Shown here: positions 11,629 through 19,601 of the stretch, in pieces
Numbering within the stretch: position 1 is the first letter of the stretch
Layout of the letters: each line of letters opens with the position of its first letter
Assembly: GCF_004168365.1 (NCBI RefSeq)
Contig: NZ_CP035704.1
Span: 434,001 to 498,000 of the forward strand
From: Pseudolysobacter antarcticus
Lineage (GTDB): Bacteria > Pseudomonadota > Gammaproteobacteria > Xanthomonadales > Rhodanobacteraceae
Direction of reading: 5' to 3'
DNA: 64,000 nucleotides
Program-made: the position numbers and the translations under genes
Notes under the pieces: model-generated
Told to the model about the DNA's origin: nothing
Database searches by the model: none
What the model saw: the letters and a program-made list of their open reading frames with translations, nothing else

Positions 11629-12210
11629 ATGCGTATCGTCCTACTTGGCGCGCCCGGCTCGGGCAAGGGTACCCAGGCGGTAAAGCTCAAGGCCGAACTC
11701 GGCCTGGCCCATATCTCCACCGGTGATCTGTTGCGCGCCGCCGTCAAAGCCGGCACCCCGTTGGGCCTCAAGGCCAAGGCCGTGATGGACGCCGGACAGC
11801 TGGTTTCCAACGATCTGGTGCTGTGCATGCTCGAAGAACGTCTGGCGCAGCCGGATGTCGGCAACGGCTTCATTCTCGACGGTTATCCGCGCAACCTCGC
11901 GCAGTGCCAGGCGCTGGAAGATCTGCTCGCGCGGATTGGCCAGCCGCTCGATGTCGCGGTCAAGCTCGATGTGCCAAACGAAGTCATCGTCGGTCGCTGC
12001 GAAATCCGTTACAAGGCCGAGGGCCGTGCCGACGACAAGCCCGAAACCGTGCGCGAGCGCCTGCGTGTCTACGCCGAGCAAACCGCACCGGTGGCCGAAC
12101 ATTTCGCCGATCTCGGTCATCTCGTGGTGATCGATGGTGTCGGTGAACTCGATGTCGTGTTCGAGCGCATTCTCGGTGTGTTGCGGTCGCCGCGCGCTGC
12201 GATTGCTTAG
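11629..12210 (+). CDS. adk: Adenylate kinase, short form
   Basis: Catalyses 2 ADP <-> ATP + AMP in the cytoplasm. The 193-residue protein has the P-loop GAPGSGKGTQ (residues 7-16), the NMP-binding ISTGDLLRA, and LDGYPRN. In the LID region it runs RCEIRYKAEGRADDKPETV, so it lacks the roughly 30-residue zinc or long LID insertion. This short form is usual in Xanthomonadales. The ATG is preceded by AAGAAGGA. It is divergent from pfp, and the 165-base gap must hold both promoters. Confidence 0.97.
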   Translation: MRIVLLGAPGSGKGTQAVKLKAELGLAHISTGDLLRAAVKAGTPLGLKAKAVMDAGQLVSNDLVLCMLEERLAQPDVGNGFILDGYPRNLAQCQALEDLLARIGQPLDVAVKLDVPNEVIVGRCEIRYKAEGRADDKPETVRERLRVYAEQTAPVAEHFADLGHLVVIDGVGELDVVFERILGVLRSPRAAIA

Positions 12211-12221
12211 TTGGCATCTTC

Positions 12222-12470
12222 ATGATGTCGCAGAAACGCACACCTCCTATTGCTATTTGTACTTGCTGCGGACGCATTACAAATTCAGCTTCTGCAATCA
12301 ATCAGGCTTGTGGTAGTAGGGTATCTGGCAAGCGTTGCAAAGGGGTATTCGGCAGCGCCTTGAACGAAGGTGATTGGGAAGAATGTCCAAGTTGTGCTGC
12401 TACGGGTTTCGAATCGGCTCAACACTGCTTACAGTGCTCAGGAGTTGGCTGGCTATACTCGCGTAAATAG
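12222..12470 (+). CDS. Small cysteine-rich zinc-ribbon-like hypothetical protein
   Basis: 82-residue protein with nine cysteines. The C-terminal half, CPSCAATGFESAQHCLQC followed by SGVGW, resembles a DnaJ-type CxxC-x-G zinc finger; the N-terminal half has CTCCG and further single cysteines. I do not recognise a named family. It starts 12 bases after adk (ATG 12222, or ATG 12225), has no strong ribosome binding site, and its base composition is AT-richer than its neighbours, as is the next gene. It may be part of a small acquired insertion between adk and the mpl block. Confidence 0.5.
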   Translation: MMSQKRTPPIAICTCCGRITNSASAINQACGSRVSGKRCKGVFGSALNEGDWEECPSCAATGFESAQHCLQCSGVGWLYSRK

Positions 12471-12539
12471 CGGTAATGAATAACGACCCTAAATGCTGTT
12501 TGCGTTAGCGCTCTCATTAAAATATTGGAAATTGGCTTC

Positions 12540-12911
12540 ATGCGAAAATATGCCTTAATCTGGAATTTGGCAGCACTGGTTGCCACTGGTGTAATCATTA
12601 TTCCTCAACTTGTTGCTCACTCCGTACAAGTAAGCGCGATGTCAATTCTTTTTCCTGTAGCTGCATTTGGACTAGCATTGGCTTACGTATCTGGGCGCGT
12701 AACTCAGTCTTGGCTAGGCTCTCTCGCATGGCTTATCAATAGCGCATTTATATTGGTATTTGGATTTGGGATTGGAATTGCTGTTGCCTCGTCTGGCTCA
12801 TCAACGTCGTATCTCCTGCGTATTGCTTGCATGGTGGTATTTCTAGTTTTTCCTGCGCTTCTTAATGCCTTCATCTTGTATCCAAATAATCGAAAGCGCT
12901 CAGCGTCCTAA
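12540..12911 (+). CDS. Small four-helix hypothetical membrane protein
   Basis: 123-residue protein made almost entirely of four hydrophobic segments, with a short basic tail (NNRKRSAS). No recognised family. ATG 12540 was chosen because the hydrophobic N-terminus begins there; a TTG at 12525 would add five residues. Codon use is AT-rich (for example ATGCGAAAATATGCCTTAAT), unlike adk upstream and mpl downstream, which suggests recent acquisition. Confidence 0.5.
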   Translation: MRKYALIWNLAALVATGVIIIPQLVAHSVQVSAMSILFPVAAFGLALAYVSGRVTQSWLGSLAWLINSAFILVFGFGIGIAVASSGSSTSYLLRIACMVVFLVFPALLNAFILYPNNRKRSAS

Positions 12912-13061
12912 AAAATGCGATAATTTTTCTAGATTGACGCTAATGCTCAGTCTCTTTCTCACCATGACCTAGTTCGCAGCTCGTGGCATGTCAGCCACAT
13001 CAATTCATCTGGAATGTGACGGATGACATTGCGCCACCAACCGAAAATCTGAACTTGCGCC

Positions 13062-13568
13062 ATGAGTGATCTGCTTTTACTTATCCGCGACCTCTGCCTG
13101 CGCCGCCGCGGTCCGCAAGACATGCCGTATTCGCTGCGCCTGCTGCTGATTTTCATCGGCGCAGAGTTAGCTATTGATCTGCTTGTCGCCAACGCCTTGG
13201 GTTACACCGAAAATTCGCTGAGCCGTTTCCTGCTCATCACGAGTTTCAAACTGATTGCGCTGAATATCATCCTCAGTCTGCGCGAACTGCGCAGCCGTTT
13301 CGTGCAGACCGCCTCTGCGCTGATGGCTTGTAGTGTGGTTTTCACGCTAATGGTGTTTCCGCTGCAACTTGCCATGAGCGGATTTACACCCAACACACCA
13401 CCGCAAGATGTCACGCCGCTGCAAATGCTGGCGATGTGGCTGACGCTCGCCATCGTCATCTGGAAAGTGCGGGTGGATGCGAACATCCTGCGTCAGGCGC
13501 TGAACGCTCCCGCCTTCGCTGCTTACTTGCTGGCGATACTTGGCGTGGTCATCGAAGGAGTTCTTTAA
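13062..13568 (+). CDS. Hypothetical membrane protein upstream of mpl
   Basis: 168-residue protein with about four transmembrane helices (around residues 23-45, 55-75, 85-108 and 145-165) and a basic, positive-inside N-terminus (RDLCLRRRG). I recognise no family. Its stop lies 23 bases before the mpl start on the same strand and base composition returns to the high-GC norm here, so it is probably co-transcribed with mpl. A role in cell-envelope metabolism would be a guess from position only. Confidence 0.6.
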   Translation: MSDLLLLIRDLCLRRRGPQDMPYSLRLLLIFIGAELAIDLLVANALGYTENSLSRFLLITSFKLIALNIILSLRELRSRFVQTASALMACSVVFTLMVFPLQLAMSGFTPNTPPQDVTPLQMLAMWLTLAIVIWKVRVDANILRQALNAPAFAAYLLAILGVVIEGVL

Positions 13569-13591
13569 ATGTGCGTGTTCGGAAAGCAATC

Positions 13592-14971
13592 ATGAGCGTG
13601 CATGTTCTCGGCATCTGCGGCACCTTCATGGGCGGTATCGCCGCACTAGCGCGCGAACGCGGCATAAGCGTGAGCGGCTCGGATCAGAATATCTATCCGC
13701 CGATGAGCACCCAGCTCGAGCAACTCGGCATCGACCTCAAGCCCGGCTACAGCGCCGAAAATCTGCAACCTACACCTGATCTGGTGATCGTCGGCAACGC
13801 CTTGTCGCGCGGCAATGCCGCGATCGAACACATGCTGGATTCGCGCCTGAATTATATTTCCGGCCCACAATGGCTCGGCGAAAACGTGCTCGCCACACGC
13901 CAGGTGCTGGCGGTCGCTGGCACGCACGGCAAGACCACAACCACCAGTCTGCTGGCGTGGATTCTCGATCAGCAAAACCTGCAGCCCGGATTTCTGGTCG
14001 GCGGCGTGCCGTCGAATTTTGGCGTGTCGGCGCGACTCGGTGCCGGCGCGCCGTTTGTGATCGAAGCCGACGAATACGACACCGCGTTTTTCGATAAACG
14101 ATCGAAGTTCGTGCACTACCGCCCGCACATCGCGGTCCTGAATAATCTCGAATACGACCACGCCGATATTTTCCCCGACGTTGCCGCGATCCAGCGCCAG
14201 TTCCATCATCTCGTGCGCATCGTGCCCGGCAACGGTCGCCTGATCGTCAACGCCGAAGATAAATTTCTGCGCGAGGTGCTCGCGATGGGATGCTGGACGC
14301 CGGTGGAAACCTTCGGCATCGACAGCGGTGATTGGCGCGCGCGCTTGATCGACAAAGATGGTTCGGTATTCGAAGTCAGCCATGCCGGGAAAATCATCGG
14401 TATCGCACGTTGGTCATTACTCGGTCGACACAATGTGATGAACGCACTCGCCGCGATCGCCGCCGCGCACGCCGCCGGTGCCGATGCCGCGATTGCCTTA
14501 AATGCGCTGGCGTCTTTCGAGAATGTGCAGCGGCGCATGGAGCTGATCGGCGCGCACAACGGCGTGTCTGTATACGACGATTTTGCGCATCACCCCACCG
14601 CGATCGCGACCACGCTGGCGGGTTTGCGTGCGAAGGTCGGCGGCGCGCGCGTGCTGGTCGGTATCGAGCCGCGCAGCAACTCGATGCGGCTCGGCGCACA
14701 TGCGGATGAACTCGCGCCGAGCCTGCGTGATGCCGATGCGGTGGTGCTGCTGCAACGCGCTGAACTGCCGTGGGATGCCGGCAAAGTCACGACCGCACTG
14801 GACAATCGCGGCCAGGCCGCGGCCAGCGTGGATGCGCTGATCGATGCCTTGCTCGCGCAAACGCGCAGCGGCGACCATGTCGTATTCATGTCGAACGGCG
14901 GTTTTGAAAATGCGCCGCGGCGTTTTTTCCAGGCATGGCGCGAACGTCATGCGCAATCGGATAACGAATAA
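13592..14971 (+). CDS. mpl: UDP-N-acetylmuramate:tripeptide ligase Mpl
   Basis: Murein recycling enzyme that joins L-Ala-gamma-D-Glu-meso-DAP to UDP-MurNAc with ATP, so the recovered tripeptide re-enters peptidoglycan synthesis; cytosolic. At 459 residues it matches the family. It has the N-terminal GICGTFMGGIAALA nucleotide-binding loop, the Mur-ligase P-loop GTHGKTTTTS (around residues 108-117), EADEYDTAFFDKRSKF and the C-terminal YDDFAHHPTA block. The frame is open further upstream, but ATG 13592 starts the family N-terminus and GGAAAG precedes it. Confidence 0.96.
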   Translation: MSVHVLGICGTFMGGIAALARERGISVSGSDQNIYPPMSTQLEQLGIDLKPGYSAENLQPTPDLVIVGNALSRGNAAIEHMLDSRLNYISGPQWLGENVLATRQVLAVAGTHGKTTTTSLLAWILDQQNLQPGFLVGGVPSNFGVSARLGAGAPFVIEADEYDTAFFDKRSKFVHYRPHIAVLNNLEYDHADIFPDVAAIQRQFHHLVRIVPGNGRLIVNAEDKFLREVLAMGCWTPVETFGIDSGDWRARLIDKDGSVFEVSHAGKIIGIARWSLLGRHNVMNALAAIAAAHAAGADAAIALNALASFENVQRRMELIGAHNGVSVYDDFAHHPTAIATTLAGLRAKVGGARVLVGIEPRSNSMRLGAHADELAPSLRDADAVVLLQRAELPWDAGKVTTALDNRGQAAASVDALIDALLAQTRSGDHVVFMSNGGFENAPRRFFQAWRERHAQSDNE

Positions 14972-15013
14972 ACAGCGCTTTCGTCCGCCGTCAACGTTGC
15001 ATAAACTAGTACC

Positions 15014-15604
15014 GTGACTACCACCGATCTGCCATTGTTTCCGCTAGCGTCCGTGCTGTTTCCGGGCGGGCCGCTGACCTTGCGGATTTTCGAATCGCGT
15101 TATCTCGACATGGTGCGCGAGTGCTCGCGCAACGACAGCGGATTCGGTGTGTGCCTGATTCTCGATGGCGGCGAAGTCGGCACGCCAGCCAAACCCGCAG
15201 CGGTGGGTACACTTGCGCGTATTGTGGATTTTTATACTTTGCCGGATGGCCTGCTCGGCATCACCGCGGCAGGTGGCGCGCGTTTTCATGTCGAGCGCAC
15301 GCGCGTGCGACACGACGGATTATTGCGCGGCGATGTGGAATACCTGCCGAGCGAACCGCTGCTGCCGGTGCCCGCCGAATACGGCCTGCTCGCGACCTTG
15401 CTCGAGCGCATCGCCGAAAAAGCCGGCGGCGACTACGACCGTGCGCCGCGCGCGAATTTCGACAATGCGAGCTGGGTCGGATTTCGTCTCGCCGAATTGC
15501 TGCCGCTAGAGAATATCGAACGCCAGCAATTGCTGATCACGACCGATCCGATTGCGCGCTTGCGTCTGCTTACCGAATACCTGCAGCGCTTTCAGCACGA
15601 CTGA
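15014..15604 (+). CDS. LON substrate-binding domain protein
   Basis: 196-residue protein consisting of the LON N-terminal (LON_substr_bdg) domain alone, without ATPase or protease parts. The family block LPLFPLASVLFPGGPLTLRIFE is at the N-terminus and the C-terminus ends NIERQQLLITTDPIARLRLL. Stand-alone LON-domain proteins are common in Proteobacteria; their role is uncertain. The start is GTG 15014, 42 bases after mpl, so it is likely in the same transcript. Confidence 0.85.
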   Translation: MTTTDLPLFPLASVLFPGGPLTLRIFESRYLDMVRECSRNDSGFGVCLILDGGEVGTPAKPAAVGTLARIVDFYTLPDGLLGITAAGGARFHVERTRVRHDGLLRGDVEYLPSEPLLPVPAEYGLLATLLERIAEKAGGDYDRAPRANFDNASWVGFRLAELLPLENIERQQLLITTDPIARLRLLTEYLQRFQHD

Positions 15605-15643
15605 ATACGCGCGCCGCATCCATCATCCTGCCGGAGCACTACG

Positions 15644-16066
15644 ATGAAATATCTGCACACCATGATTCGTGTCCGCGATCTCGATGCGGCACTGCGATTT
15701 TTCTGCGGTGGCCTTGGCCTGCACGAAGTGCGGCGCAAGGAGTCTACCGAAGGAAAATACACCTTGGTGTTTTTGAGTGCGGACGAAACTCCCGATGCCG
15801 AAATCGAACTCACCTACAACTGGGGCTCGACCGAGGATTACGGTTCGGCGCGCAACTTCGGTCATCTCGCGTTTCGTGTTGATGACATTTACGCCACCTG
15901 CGCGCATTTGCAAACGCTGGGTGTCACCATCAATCGCCCGCCACGTGATGGGCATATGGCGTTTGTGCGATCGCCCGATCTGATTTCGATCGAACTGCTG
16001 CAGAAAGACGGTTCGTTGCCGCCGCAGGAGCCGTGGTTGTCGATGCCGAATACCGGGCAATGGTAG
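15644..16066 (+). CDS. gloA: Lactoylglutathione lyase (glyoxalase I)
   Basis: Isomerises the methylglyoxal-glutathione hemithioacetal to S-lactoylglutathione, detoxifying methylglyoxal in the cytoplasm. The 140-residue protein shows the bacterial GloA order of metal ligands: His5 (KYLHTMIRV), Glu in IELTYNWG, His in FGHLAF and Glu in SIELL. Similarity to enterobacterial GloA is clear through the TYNWG segment. ATG 15644 follows GGAGCACTACG. It is the last gene of the mpl-LON-gloA series. Confidence 0.93.
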   Translation: MKYLHTMIRVRDLDAALRFFCGGLGLHEVRRKESTEGKYTLVFLSADETPDAEIELTYNWGSTEDYGSARNFGHLAFRVDDIYATCAHLQTLGVTINRPPRDGHMAFVRSPDLISIELLQKDGSLPPQEPWLSMPNTGQW

Positions 16067-16147
16067 CAATCACGCCGCCAGCTCAATCATGGAGGAAGGT
16101 GTGATATATGTTTGCGTGGGGATCGAAAAGCACATGGGGAGTAATAA

Positions 16148-16807
16148 ATGAGATTTCGCACTAAAAATCGTTTGGCCGTATGGACGTCTATTTTCGCGAG
16201 CGTAATGTTGGTGATGTCGGCGGCGAGCGCCGCTGATCTCGTCAGCCACAATGGCTTCGAGGCGTGCTGGTCGCAGGCGTTGACCAAGCCACAATTTTTG
16301 AATTTGCTGCAGTCCACGCTGGATGCGCAGAGCGGTTGTGTCGCGCCGCAAACCGGATCGTCCAACGGCATCACCTACGAGATATGCAACACCGCTGCAT
16401 GTGCGGGCGGCGCAATGGGCTGCGCCGTGACGACACATGCCGGAACATTCAGCGGTGACTTCGTTAGCGGCGTTTTCAGCGGCTCCGGCAGTGCCGACAC
16501 TATCGTTGCACCGATCACCACAAACGTAGGTTCATGTACGCTGACGATCAGCAATCTCACGCTGAATTACGCGCCAAGTTACGCGGTGCAGGCCGACGGC
16601 AACAGTGGCGACTATATGGCGACTTTGCTGCAATCGCCGCTCACTGTGACCAGTCACACGTTCAGCGGCAATGCGCTCTGCAACACGCTTGCGAGCTTGT
16701 ACGGTCCGCAGCTCATTACTCAGATCGAGACGAGCGGCAGTGCCACGGTAGCGAATTTGCTGCAAGCGGCGACGGTTGGCGAATCGGTTTGTCCGTTGCT
16801 ACCTTGA
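16148..16807 (+). CDS. Secreted hypothetical protein with an NGFE motif
   Basis: 219-residue protein with a clear signal peptide (MRFRTKNRLAVWTSIFASVML, cleavage near SAASAAD). The mature N-terminus begins LVSHNGFEACW, a variant of the [DN]GFE motif also seen in two other exported proteins in this window. The rest is a Ser/Thr/Gly-rich beta-type domain with eight or so cysteines (ICNTAACAGGAMGC; GSCTL; NALC; SVC) that could form disulfides. I know no family. A strong ribosome binding site, GGGGAG, lies 8 bases before the ATG. Confidence 0.65.
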   Translation: MRFRTKNRLAVWTSIFASVMLVMSAASAADLVSHNGFEACWSQALTKPQFLNLLQSTLDAQSGCVAPQTGSSNGITYEICNTAACAGGAMGCAVTTHAGTFSGDFVSGVFSGSGSADTIVAPITTNVGSCTLTISNLTLNYAPSYAVQADGNSGDYMATLLQSPLTVTSHTFSGNALCNTLASLYGPQLITQIETSGSATVANLLQAATVGESVCPLLP

Positions 16808-16857
16808 TCGACATCGGCGGCAACTCATTGCCGCGCTAGACTTAGTGGAATGTCTGT

Positions 16858-16881
16858 TCGCTCAAGCCAGCGCTTGAGCGA
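16858..16881. other. Perfect 10-bp hairpin across the stop codon of the PLP-enzyme gene
   Basis: TCGCTCAAGC/GCTTGAGCGA with a 4-base loop spans the last codons and stop of the minus-strand gene that ends at 16862. Neither strand shows a T tract after it, so it may act as an mRNA 3' stabiliser or a weak terminator between the convergent genes. Confidence 0.4.
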
Positions 16882-17980
16882 GATCGGCGATCAAATCGTC
16901 GGCATGTTCCAGCCCGACTGAAATACGCAACAGATTTTGCGGTGACACCGGATGCGCGCCTTCGACCGAGGCGCGATGTTCGATCAGCGATTCGCAGCCG
17001 CCGAGTGATGTCGCGTTGATGAACAATTTGAGCCGGCCGGCCGCAGCCAGCGTGGCATCGCGGCCGCCGCGAATCTGCACACTGAGCATGCCGCCGAAAT
17101 CAGCCATCTGTTTTTTTGCGATGTCGTGGCCGGGGTGATTGGCCAGCCCCGGGTAATGCACGATCTCGACGTTAGGATGTGCGGCGAGAAATTCCGCGAC
17201 TATGCGCGCGTTGCGGCAATGTCGCTCGATCCGCGCCGATAACGAACGCAGCCCGCGTAAGGTTAGCCAGACCGCGAACGGCGAGGCGCTGTGACCAATC
17301 AACAACCGCGCATTAAAACAAGCCTGCGCGAGTTCGGCCTGGCCATGAAATATCAGCGCGCCGCCCATCACATCGCTGTGGCCGCCCATGTATTTGGTCG
17401 AAGAATGCATGACCACATCCGCGCCGAGCGACAACGGCTGCAGCAGGATCGGCGTTGCAAACGTCGCATCGACCACGAGGATCGCACTGGCGTCGTGCGC
17501 GATTTTTGCGACCTGCGCGATATCGACGATTTTCAACAACGGATTGGATGGCGTCTCGGTCCACAGGCAGCAGGTGTCGGATGTGATGGCCGCACTGACT
17601 GCGGCGAGATCGGTCATATCGACCATCGTCACGCGCATTCCCCAACGCGGAAAATATTGCTCGGCCAGCGCGCGCACGCCATGATACAAATCGTCCTGCA
17701 TCAGCACGTGCGAGCCGTTTGGCAGCGACTGCAACAGCGCTGCCGCGGCAGCCATGCCGGTCGAATAAAACAGCGCGCGATCCCCGCCGTCGAGTGCCGC
17801 GAGCGCCCGTTCCAGCCGCTGCTGGGTCGGATTGTTGTCGCGTTGATACACCAGCCCGTGCGGCAAGCTGCCGTCCGGCGTATGTTCAAATGTGGTGGAA
17901 AGATGGATCGGCGGCGATAACGCGCCGGTTTCGCTGTCGATTTCGGCGCCCGCATGCACGGCCAACGTTTCGAGTTTCAT
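16862..17980 (-). CDS. Cys/Met metabolism PLP-dependent enzyme (cystathionine gamma-synthase/lyase type)
   Basis: 372-residue fold-type I PLP enzyme of the trans-sulfuration family. It has the PLP-lysine motif SSTKYMGGHSDVMGG, the substrate-binding YQRDNNPTQ block and the C-terminal SLGGCESLIEHRAS. Members split or form cystathionine; sequence reading alone does not separate MetB, MetC and gamma-lyase. ATG 17980 is the family N-terminus (MKLETLAVHAG) and is preceded by GGAACGACTC; a longer frame to 18094 would overlap the promoter of the divergent aminotransferase. It probably feeds methionine or cysteine interconversion. Confidence 0.88.
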   Translation of the reverse strand: MKLETLAVHAGAEIDSETGALSPPIHLSTTFEHTPDGSLPHGLVYQRDNNPTQQRLERALAALDGGDRALFYSTGMAAAAALLQSLPNGSHVLMQDDLYHGVRALAEQYFPRWGMRVTMVDMTDLAAVSAAITSDTCCLWTETPSNPLLKIVDIAQVAKIAHDASAILVVDATFATPILLQPLSLGADVVMHSSTKYMGGHSDVMGGALIFHGQAELAQACFNARLLIGHSASPFAVWLTLRGLRSLSARIERHCRNARIVAEFLAAHPNVEIVHYPGLANHPGHDIAKKQMADFGGMLSVQIRGGRDATLAAAGRLKLFINATSLGGCESLIEHRASVEGAHPVSPQNLLRISVGLEHADDLIADLAQALA

Positions 17981-18095
17981 GAGTCGTTCCACGATGAAGT
18001 CATGCCGATAGTTTGCCCGAGTTGCAGCGCGAATGGAGCGGTTTATAGTGCGTGATCGATTTGCTATCCCGCCCCCAAATTTTTCAGGAAACACG

Positions 18096-19334
18096 ATGTC
18101 CGATCACAGCACGCCCGAATCCGCCAGCGTTGAACTTCTCGCGAAAGGCAAACGTTATTACGTGCCGGTGTACCAGCCGCGCGAGATGATTCTCGATCAC
18201 GGACTTGGCTCGCGCGTGTGGGATCTCGACGGACGCGAGTACGTCGATTTTGGTGCCGGTATCGCGGTCAATGCGCTCGGCCATCAGGCGCCGGAGTTGG
18301 TCGAGGCGCTGGTCACGCAAGCGCATAAACTCTGGCATACCAGTAACGTCTATTACAGTGAACCGCCGTTGCGCCTGGCCGAAGAATTGGTGGAGGCATC
18401 GGGTTTTGCCGAGCGCGTTTTTCTGTGTAACTCCGGCACGGAAGCGAACGAGGCCGCGATCAAATTGATACGGCGTTGGGCGACCGCGCAAGGTCGCCCG
18501 CCTTCGAAGCGCGATATCGTGACCTTTCAAGGTTCGTTCCACGGTCGTACGCTCGCTGCCGTCACTGCCACGGCGCAGCCGAAATATCAGCAAGGTTACG
18601 AACCGTTGCCCGGCGGTTTTCGGTATTGCGCGTTCAGCGATTTTGATGCCATCGAGGCGCTCATGGATGACGGCGTCGCCGCGATTCTGGTCGAACCGAT
18701 TCAGGGCGAGGGCGGCGTGCAGCCGACAACGCCCGGTTTCCTGCGGCACCTGCGCGAACTCTGCGACCGGCACGGCGCGTTGCTGGTGCTCGATGAAATC
18801 CAGTGCGGCATGGGTCGCACCGGCAAGCTGTTTGCCCACGAGTGGGAACAGGTCACGCCAGATATCGTGACCTTGGCCAAGGCGCTCGGCTGCGGCATGC
18901 CGATTGGCGCGATGCTGGTCGGCAACAAAGCGGCGGAGGTCATGCAATACGGCGCACACGGCAGCACCTTCGGCGGCAATCCGCTCGCTGCCGCAGTCGC
19001 GCGTGTGGCACTGGCGCGCTTGCGTTCGCCCGAGCTGATGACAAATGTCGAACGGCAGGCACACGCGTTACGTGCAGGTCTCGAACGGATCAATGCCGAG
19101 ACGAATCTTTTCACGGAGATACGCGGACGTGGCCTGATGATCGGCGCTGAACTCGTTGATGCGTACAAGGGCCGCGCCGGCGAGATTCTCGATCACGCCC
19201 AGCAACATGGACTGCTGGTCCTGCAGGCGGGGCCGAACGTTTTGCGTTTTGTCCCGGCGTTAAACATTGACGATGCAACGATTGCTGATGGGCTGCAGAA
19301 ATTACGCGCCGCGTTGCGTGTATTTCATAAGTAA
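18096..19334 (+). CDS. Class III aminotransferase (acetylornithine/succinylornithine type)
   Basis: 412-residue PLP aminotransferase of the ArgD/AstC group. It has CNSGTEANEAAIKL, GSFHGRT, the PLP aspartate LLVLDEIQCGMGRTG and the lysine in TLAKALGCGMPIG, then GSTFGGNPLA. These enzymes act on N-acetylornithine or N-succinylornithine in arginine synthesis or breakdown. No other arg or ast genes are in the window, so biosynthetic or catabolic use is open. ATG 18096 is preceded by CAGGAA. It is divergent from the PLP enzyme, with about 115 bases between the starts. Confidence 0.9.
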   Translation: MSDHSTPESASVELLAKGKRYYVPVYQPREMILDHGLGSRVWDLDGREYVDFGAGIAVNALGHQAPELVEALVTQAHKLWHTSNVYYSEPPLRLAEELVEASGFAERVFLCNSGTEANEAAIKLIRRWATAQGRPPSKRDIVTFQGSFHGRTLAAVTATAQPKYQQGYEPLPGGFRYCAFSDFDAIEALMDDGVAAILVEPIQGEGGVQPTTPGFLRHLRELCDRHGALLVLDEIQCGMGRTGKLFAHEWEQVTPDIVTLAKALGCGMPIGAMLVGNKAAEVMQYGAHGSTFGGNPLAAAVARVALARLRSPELMTNVERQAHALRAGLERINAETNLFTEIRGRGLMIGAELVDAYKGRAGEILDHAQQHGLLVLQAGPNVLRFVPALNIDDATIADGLQKLRAALRVFHK

Positions 19335-19395
19335 TTGCAATTGCCGTGTTTCGCTCGGCCCCCCATCACATAGAGCGCATGGACATCCTCCTATC

Positions 19396-19407
19396 AAACC
19401 CTGTAGT
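19396..19407 (+). repeat. Left copy of a 12-bp direct repeat flanking the giant secreted gene
   Basis: AAACCCTGTAGT, identical to 23314-23325; the match continues imperfectly for five more bases (GTGCG versus CTGTG). It lies in the 267-base gap between the aminotransferase and the secreted gene. That gap is AT-richer than its surroundings and holds no gene I can support. Confidence 0.6.
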
Positions 19408-19601
19408 GTGCGCTCTAAGTCTGAGTTTATATCAGCCTTGAGATTTAGTAGTGCCGAGGTCTGCGCCCAGTAAAAAATGCCTTCTGAGTCCATCAAGACC
19501 GCATGCTTGTGGGAATCGATCAACAGTCTGCTAAGCGTGCCGGGCGCTTGATCATGGCTAGCGGTAGCACGATTGCGTTCATTCTTTGATTGGGGTACTT
19601 C

